The notes under the pieces were generated by a model, which was given only the letters and a program-made list of their open reading frames with translations, did no database searches and was not told the origin of the DNA. The position numbers were made by a program, and so were the translations under genes. Of a stretch of 64,000 bases of DNA, positions 52,701-60,600 are shown one piece after another. The stretch spans positions 28,144,146 through 28,208,145 of the forward strand of contig CM029370.1 in the NCBI GenBank assembly GCA_017165825.1, written 5' to 3'. Source of the DNA: Hepsetus odoe. Its lineage: Eukaryota > Chordata > Actinopteri > Characiformes > Hepsetidae. Within the stretch, counting starts at the first letter, position 1. Every line of letters starts with the position of its first letter.

Positions 52701-55700
52701 TTTTAACATTCCTCTTTTATTTAACATTATGTTTTTATTACATTTTAACCATTTAAAGCCTGTTTTTTCTGACATTTTTGAGAAAAATTACATATGGTAA
52801 CACCAGTTCAATAAAACACATTTCAATTTCTCATTTTTCCAATACACAGACTTGGAGATAATGGTTTTTTCCATGTGGTCAGACTAAGCTGTGGCTTGGC
52901 AGGTATTAAATGGCAACAGAGGAATTTCGTTTGGAATCAAACATTTTCAACAGGCGAGATGAACAATGCTACTTGCAGCAAGATTGAGCGTTACCAGGCT
53001 TTAAAGGGTTAAGGGTTTAGCTGGGCTACAAATATAAGGAAACACATTGGCCAAATTCCCAGACTGGGCAGGTCCAGAAGAGAGGAACTAGGACTGGACC
53101 ATTGGGGATCTGGAGAGCAATGGTCTCAAATGGTTACCAAGTGTGGGAGTATTTACAGTGCTGCCAGATCACACACTTAAATTCAGTTGTTGTTGCTGAC
53201 ACTGTTTCATATTTACCTTTAAAAATGAAGTCAAAGTACTGTCCGAATTCCTGTTACTATTGACTACTAAACCCAAGTTGCTTTCTACTCCTGATCACAC
53301 CATTGTGAGATACCTCTGAAGGCATGTGATGATTTATTCATGTAGGATGTCAATTTGTTTATCAAACATTATTTATTAGCTACTCAGAGATGCAACCCTC
53401 AGACACTACTGGCTGGATAGATTGGTGCAATTTTTAAATTTTTAAATAAATTTTTTGCCTTTTAGCCAATATATATGTAAACTGACACACAGTGTTTGTT
53501 CCTACGAAAATCAAAAAAAATTATACAAACGATACACACCGATGGCGTAAAGCTCGATTCCCTCAGTCCGCAAGTTCTGGGAGCTAACTATAATCTCGTC
53601 CTGAGACTTGCCGTCAGTGATGAGCACACCGATCTTACGAGAATCAGGCCGGAGACCCACGTTTGGTTTGAAGTTGTTCTGGAGGATGTAGTTCAAGGCC
53701 AGACCTGTTGAAGAGATGGGAATAAAGAAGAAATCAACTTGAGCACAGCTTCAAAGATGCGGTGAGGGTCGTTAAACGAGAGAGCAGCAGCTTCGGAAGG
53801 TGAAAAATAGAATCGGATGCAGAATAACAAACGAATACTCCGAGATTCCAAGCATTAGGTGTGTAAATGATCCCTCATGAATGAACTTTGTATACAGAGA
53901 AGAAGGAAATGCATCTAAAATAAAAGCTACTAATTAACCGGGCTTGACTGAGGAGTCCTACTGTCAATTTACCATAGACAAGCCGAACCAACAGTCAGAC
54001 AAACAGTCTGAAAGTGCCTCCTGATATTGATAATGCTCAAAAATAAAGGCATCTAATGAAAAAATAACTTTTAACCATTCTTAGGTTTGTTACCAGACGC
54101 TAAATGATAGCAGTGGTACCTGTCATGGTGTTGCCGCCTTTATAAGGCAGGTTGGCCACGGCATCCAGCAAAGACACACGGGTTGGGTGTTTATTCAGAT
54201 GCCACTCAGTTTTGGGGTCTCCGCTGTACTGAGCCAAACCTGAGAATCAGGCAGAGATTTCATTTCTTCACACATTTATGGGAAGCACCACTGAAAAACT
54301 CAGGTAATAACTCAATTTGGGGCTCGGACTAAAGCCCTCACATCTGGCATCCATGGAAGTTTCTAATTGTCTGCCACAAATCCATCCTTTACCATTCCTT
54401 TCACCAAAAAACCCCCAAAAAACTGAAGCTAAAAGTGTGCTGTTGTTGTATTCTCCCTCATTCACCCAGTTCTAGACCGTGTACCCATTCAAGCCGTTCT
54501 AGGCTGTGCAACCATCCATAGAGTGTACTGTTCTAGAATGTCTTCTTCCTTTCTCACCATTCTAGATTGCTCTTCTTTCAGTTAGCATCATCTAAAATGT
54601 TGGCCAATCCTTCACATTCCCTCTGCTCTAGAAAGAAGTTAACCCATCCATACCGTTCTAGATTCTCTTTATTTGCCCTGAATGTGTTTTTCAAATCTGA
54701 GCTGTTCTAGATTTCATCTTCATTCACATGGTTCTAGAGCTTTCTTTATTCGTTTTCCTCTTTCTGGAATACTTGCACTGTTCTAGAATGTTCTCCTTTC
54801 ATTCATTGATCTAGAGGCCCCCATTCATGCCTTAGAATACTACTCGTCTATTGATACTGCTTTGGAATGTGCTCAAACTGTTCTAGATTGTCCACTCTAT
54901 TCGGTTTAAGAATGCCGTTCTAGGCTGTTCTAGGATGATTTTATCACTCTGTACTACAATGTTCTTACAATCAAATGGTAGAATGGTTTTCCATGTGCAA
55001 GAATGTTTGATTTACGGTGTTCTAGAGTACATTCAGAGTTGTAGAATGTTCTTCCTCATTGATACTGGTTCATTAAGTGCAGTTCTCATTGTAGAACATG
55101 AGAACATCGGCGTCTGAATGTTGGGTCAGTGAACCATGGCTTTATAAAGCACCAGAAGCCCAATCGGCCTTACCGATCTGAACCTTGTCTGGGCCGATGT
55201 CGAAGACGCCCACCATGCGACTGATGAAGGTCCGGATGGTTTTAAAGTTCACGCGGCCGATGCTCCAGGATCCGTCCACCAGCAGGATGATATCGGCCTT
55301 GGCCGAGGTTTTACACATTTTGTCTGCAGACAATAAAGGACACCGGTCACACAGAGAAAAAGCAGAGAGACATTTCTGGCAAGATCCATTAACAGTCCCT
55401 GAAGTCAAGAGTTCAAAAGGAAGGTGAAAGTGAGAAGAACCAAGAAGAGAAACAGAAAGTCGAGCACAAAGCACGAGAGTCACAAGAACAACATCCAGCC
55501 TGACCACACTTCTCACACATTTTTATTGCATTTCTTGAAGAATTCATTGACATTTCGCACAAAGATTTATGCCCCCCATCTTTCTCTGTCGTATCCAAGG
55601 TCTCCTCTGGCGTCCAGCCCTGGAGGCCATTTTAGCAGGTTGACATGGGCTCCATCTCTCCAAACAGAAAAGGGCCTCTTCTGATATACGAGCAGAGCTC

Positions 55701-57595
55701 ATTCTGAGTTATAGTGCATTCCTTTTCGTCCTTATTCTTTTTTTTTTTTCTCCAGACACCTGCAATGCGGGAGATTCCAGTTTGTTTGGAGCTCCAGTAA
55801 GCTCTGTGCTGCCTCTGCAATTGAAAACAGTTTATATGACACTGAATCATCCGCTACCACATTCAAGTGGAAAAACAGAGAGATTTCCTGATCAGGTCTT
55901 ATTGCCACCAGTCCCGACCAGATCTGACCTTTAATACTGGCTTTAAAATTAGATTTTTCTAATCTCATCTTTCTAAACTGGAATGTGTTTTATCAGATAC
56001 TCCACTCATCTGGGTCACGTCGTCCTTTCCAGATTTTTAACACTTTGTTGACAGTTAAGAACAAATAAAATGTCTTAAACCTGAACAAAACAGTCACCTC
56101 ACTGAGTTTAGATAAGAGTCCTCTACGTTATCCTAAAACGAGCGGTTTGTTTAGTGTTTTGGTTTCGAGTCCCAGACCAGCATGTTACCCTGAGGAGCCC
56201 TTTAGCAAGGTATCGTCCCCAGCACTGCTATGCTGTGTATATGGGTTAAGTGTTCATATGAGGTTTTTGCTGCGGTGTACTCACTTTTTCCACCTGCACT
56301 GATGACTCTTATCTTGTCAAAACCTTGGCAACTAGCTGATTGATAGTGAAGTGAAAGTGAAAGTGACTGTGTGCGATTGTGGAAACACAGCATACGGTGA
56401 ACCACAACGAAATGCTTCCTCTGCTTTTAACCCACACACACCGTCCAGCAGAGGTCTTATCCAGCACCCGTGCAGCCGTGATGGAGACAGTTCCTTGCTC
56501 AAGAGCACCTCAGAGCAACCTACTGGTCTGGGATTTGAACCCACGGCTTTCCAACCCTGGGAACCCTCAATTGGACAGTTTGACCAAACATGACATGAGA
56601 GATGATTTGGTCTGAAGATAACGCTACGATGGTGTCCAAAGAGGAAATGTGGGGTTTTTAAGGAAAAAAGCTCTAAAGAAATCATAAAAACCTCTCCTGT
56701 GTTCCGGGCTGGTCACTCCTGCAGAGACTTTCTCTTCATCATGGATTCGGCTACGAGGGATCAGATTAAGACGTGGCACTGAGGGCATCTTAACTGCTCT
56801 TTAAAACAGAAAGAATTTATGTCCAGCACGTCTCTAGGCCCTCACTGCCCAACCAAAACATTTTCCTAGTTCCTGCTGGGCTGGAAACCGGCAAGATTTC
56901 TTTCTCCTATCCTTTCTATTCCTTTTTCCTCTCTCCCTCTCTTTCTGTATATCCCTCTTTCTTCTACCCCCCCTCCTCCGGCTGTAAAACAGCCTCTAAC
57001 TGAAAGCAGAGCACTTTTTCCATCATGCCTTCTCGCGGATTTAAAGAGGGAGGGGAAAAAACGAGGGCTCACACATCAGGAGGCTTTCAGAAGACACAGC
57101 TGCTAAATCCCTTTGCTTATTTGTTTGCTGTGCCGCAATTACGGCAGTCATGCTATTCCTGCTGAAACGTGGCGTAGCTAATCAACCAATCAACAATTGG
57201 ACAGAAAAATAGTGGCTTTTTATCAGAGAGATACATCATCAGAATGTGCAAACTGCAAAACAAACAACGCAGCCAACGGAGTAATGGGATTGGTCACATT
57301 TTCTGATATTTTAGGTCAGCCTTAACTCCAGGTGCAGTCTGGAAAAGCTTCCAGCTGCTCAGGATTGATAGCAGGGTAGACGATTCTAATTGTTATTTCC
57401 AAGAGTAAATGGAAGCATGTTGGATAGCTATCTGTCCGGAGCTGCAGAAATATTATTCAGACATGGCATTAAAACCACTCGTTGGATAAAAAGGCTCTCC
57501 TGCACTGCTCGCCAGAATAAAAATGCAACTTTATGTGTGAAAAAATATTCCAAATATTTTAATATTTCATAGAAGTAGTGAACTTGGATAACCAC

Positions 57596-57641
<46 letters not shown>

Positions 57642-60600
57642 ACCATCAGAATCCAAGGATAGCAATGAAATGGGTTTTTATAATATTTTTTCTATATAAT
57701 ATATGTATTATAAAATTATATAATATTTAAGTAAGGCACCAAAGTTGCAACATGCACTCCAGCTTCTGTATAAATGCCTGCATTCAGCTCAGGGAGAGAG
57801 GTGTTACCAGGAGGGTCCATGGTTGGGGGCTCAGGTGGGTCATTAAGGGTCGTCCTCTCTTCTCCAGCCAATGGCAAACTCTCTCCTCCATCAAACATTC
57901 CAAACACAGCCACTGAGTACTTTGTTCCTGCTCTGCAAAAAAACAAAAAAAAAAAACATTTTTCATATTCATACTGCATGAAAATCACTCCACCGCCAGA
58001 CTCTTACTGCAACAACCTGCAGATTCATACTGGAACAGCACTGGTAATGGAAAACTCCTGGCTGTCATCTGTCCTACCTGAGTTCCTCTAGGACAACCGT
58101 GTTGTCATATGGTCCCACTAGCAGCTCTTCAAGGTTCACTTCGCTATCAGAGGGGTGAAAAGTGACTTTGTAGCCCCGAACCTCACCGGGTGCAGGATCC
58201 CACGTCACACGGAAACTAGTCTTAGTGGGTTCAGACGTCTGCAGGTTTCTTGGGGCTTTGAAAGGCGAGACTGCAGGAGGACAGAGAGACGACAGCAGCA
58301 GTCAGAGCACAATGAGGGACAGTCTCACATGCAAGCTCAACCAATTCTCCAGTTTCTCCAGAAACAAAAAGCAACATTAGACTGTAAGTCATGACATTTT
58401 TGACCATTTTTTCTTAAAATGGATTAAAGTATTGACTATTTTAAGGCGTTTTTGAAGTGATTAAGTTCATGTTTGTACATAACAGTGGTCCACACAGGGA
58501 CAGAAACCCAGCAAGCAAGTCAATTAAAGACAAATCAAGAACAACTCGAGATCAGGCGAGTGTGTGATGAGTGTGCAAAACGTGTATAAGCTTCCAATCA
58601 ATATGTAGATTGAATAGATGGCAGTTGATCCCTTCAAAGGTTCAGAGTCTAAATTTGTAGATTTTCCCCAAAAAAGAGCCTCCGTCATGTGATTTCTTAA
58701 GCGTCTTTGCTCTTTTAGCTTCAATAGCAACACTGAAAATGAGGTTTTTGCACTTGTGAGGTGAGGTTAGAGGTAAAGCATTCATAATGTATTTATGTGG
58801 AACATTTTGCACATATTAATAAATACTTTTCAGAATCAATCATGGCTGATTTTTTTAAAAAGGCAAAATTTTAGGCAAAATAAAGGTTTTTTTAGATTGA
58901 TAAAAGAATGCAATATTTTGATAAATCATTACTCTGAAATACATCCCCCGTTCTTGTGTATGATGCACTTATTTGTGAATGCAATAAAAAAAAAATGTAA
59001 AAAAAAGAAACAGATGTTAATTCGTTCAACACACACTCGCCAACATGACTCCCACAATAAAAGTATTTGCATGGATCTGCCACTCAGGGGCTTTGAATTA
59101 TGGGCCAGACGTACGTGTTGTTCCTACTCCTTGCCTTGCTTTGCCTTCTCCGCGCCTGTAGATGGGGTGGACGGTGATGTCATAGGTGGTCTTGGGCTGC
59201 AGTCTCTTCAGGACGGCAGTGGTGGTGTTATATGGCACTTTGGTGGTCAGCTCCCTGCCACCCGACTGGGGAGAATAGGTCACTCTGTAGTTCAGCACTC
59301 TTCCCGGCGCTGCCTGCCACCTCACTCTCATCGTCCTCTCAGTCTCATCGGACACGGACAGCGCTTTGCCGGCCGCGGACGCTGAGAGTATAAAAAAATG
59401 AGTGAGTGATCGTTTATTATTCACTGTGGATTCTAACGTTGGATTTTTGCCTTTATCATGGAAATGTAACTACTGGTTTTCTTTCAGTGTCAGAGCTTTC
59501 CACAGTATGTGAGCATTTCAGAAAGAAACATTCAGACTTCAATACTTTCAATCCATAAATGGTTGCAGAAACGGTTTGTTTAGAACTTGTTTCTTTTGTG
59601 ACATCACAAAGCCTAGCTGCTTATAAAGCAGCTTAGAGTCCATATAAAGACTTAAAGATTTGGAAGGTAATCATACAAGCAGCCGCTTGTCCTAATTAGG
59701 GTGGAGGGGTGCTGGAGTCTGTCTCAGCTCTCACGGGGCGAAAGGCGGGGACACATCTTTGACAGGTCGCCAGTCCACTGCAGGATAAATACACACTCAC
59801 ACTACGGGCAATTTAGCATCTCCAATCCACATGCATGACTTTGGACGGTGGAAGGAAACCGGAGCTCCCAGAGGAAACACGCAGAGAGCATGTCCACAAA
59901 GAAAGGACCCGGACTGTCCCACCTGGGAACCAAACCCAGGACCTTCTCGCTGTGAGGGGGCAACACTACCAACTGCACCACAGCTCATTCACGTTTAGCC
60001 AGGCAACAGTAAGCTCAGTCCTGAGCAGCCAATCAGAGTGGAGCTAATGTACATATCAATCTAAAAAAGGCACAGTAGCCAAAGCATATTGTAATTGTAA
60101 AGAACAAGAACAGATGTGATTGTAAAAAAATATATATTTGACTGTTTTGGTGCAAAAAAAAATCCACCAAAAGTTAGGCGTGGAGGGAAAATAAACATTT
60201 AAAAATAGAAGCAATAAACCTGATTTATGAGGAATCCTGGCATTGTGACATTTCATTGTTCAAATTCAGAGGATCAAAATATTGCTCCTATAAAATTGTC
60301 CCGGGGCAGCAAATAAACGGGACTTCCGAGACCATAATAAACAGGTCTGTTCCTGCTAAGTAAGCGTATAAATTAAATGAAACTCCACATGAGCTTGGGG
60401 TTTATTTCTTTAGGAGAAATCTTGCCCCTGCTGCATCTCCATTTGTGACGTGAAGCTGTCGATGCTCATTTCCTGTTCAGAAACTGCTTTTTATGCCTTT
60501 TTTTTTGCTCATCCTGCATGAAAACAGAGACAGTCCCGTCCAAATTGTTCTTGCTCCCAAGAAAATACTCAGACTTTTCACTGGGAGGACTTTTACGAAT

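Larger units (their letters stand above)
55324..57807 (-). other. Intron before VWA3
   Basis: Holds an inverted SINE pair (56155-56560) and an AAT repeat (57599-57639). The 55.4-56.1 and 56.6-57.5 kb parts are unique. Confidence 0.6.

Noticed and set aside
58795..59385. 196-residue plus-strand open frame.
   Set aside because: Its C-terminal half is the antisense of the FN3 exon at 59115-59381, and the rest is intron.
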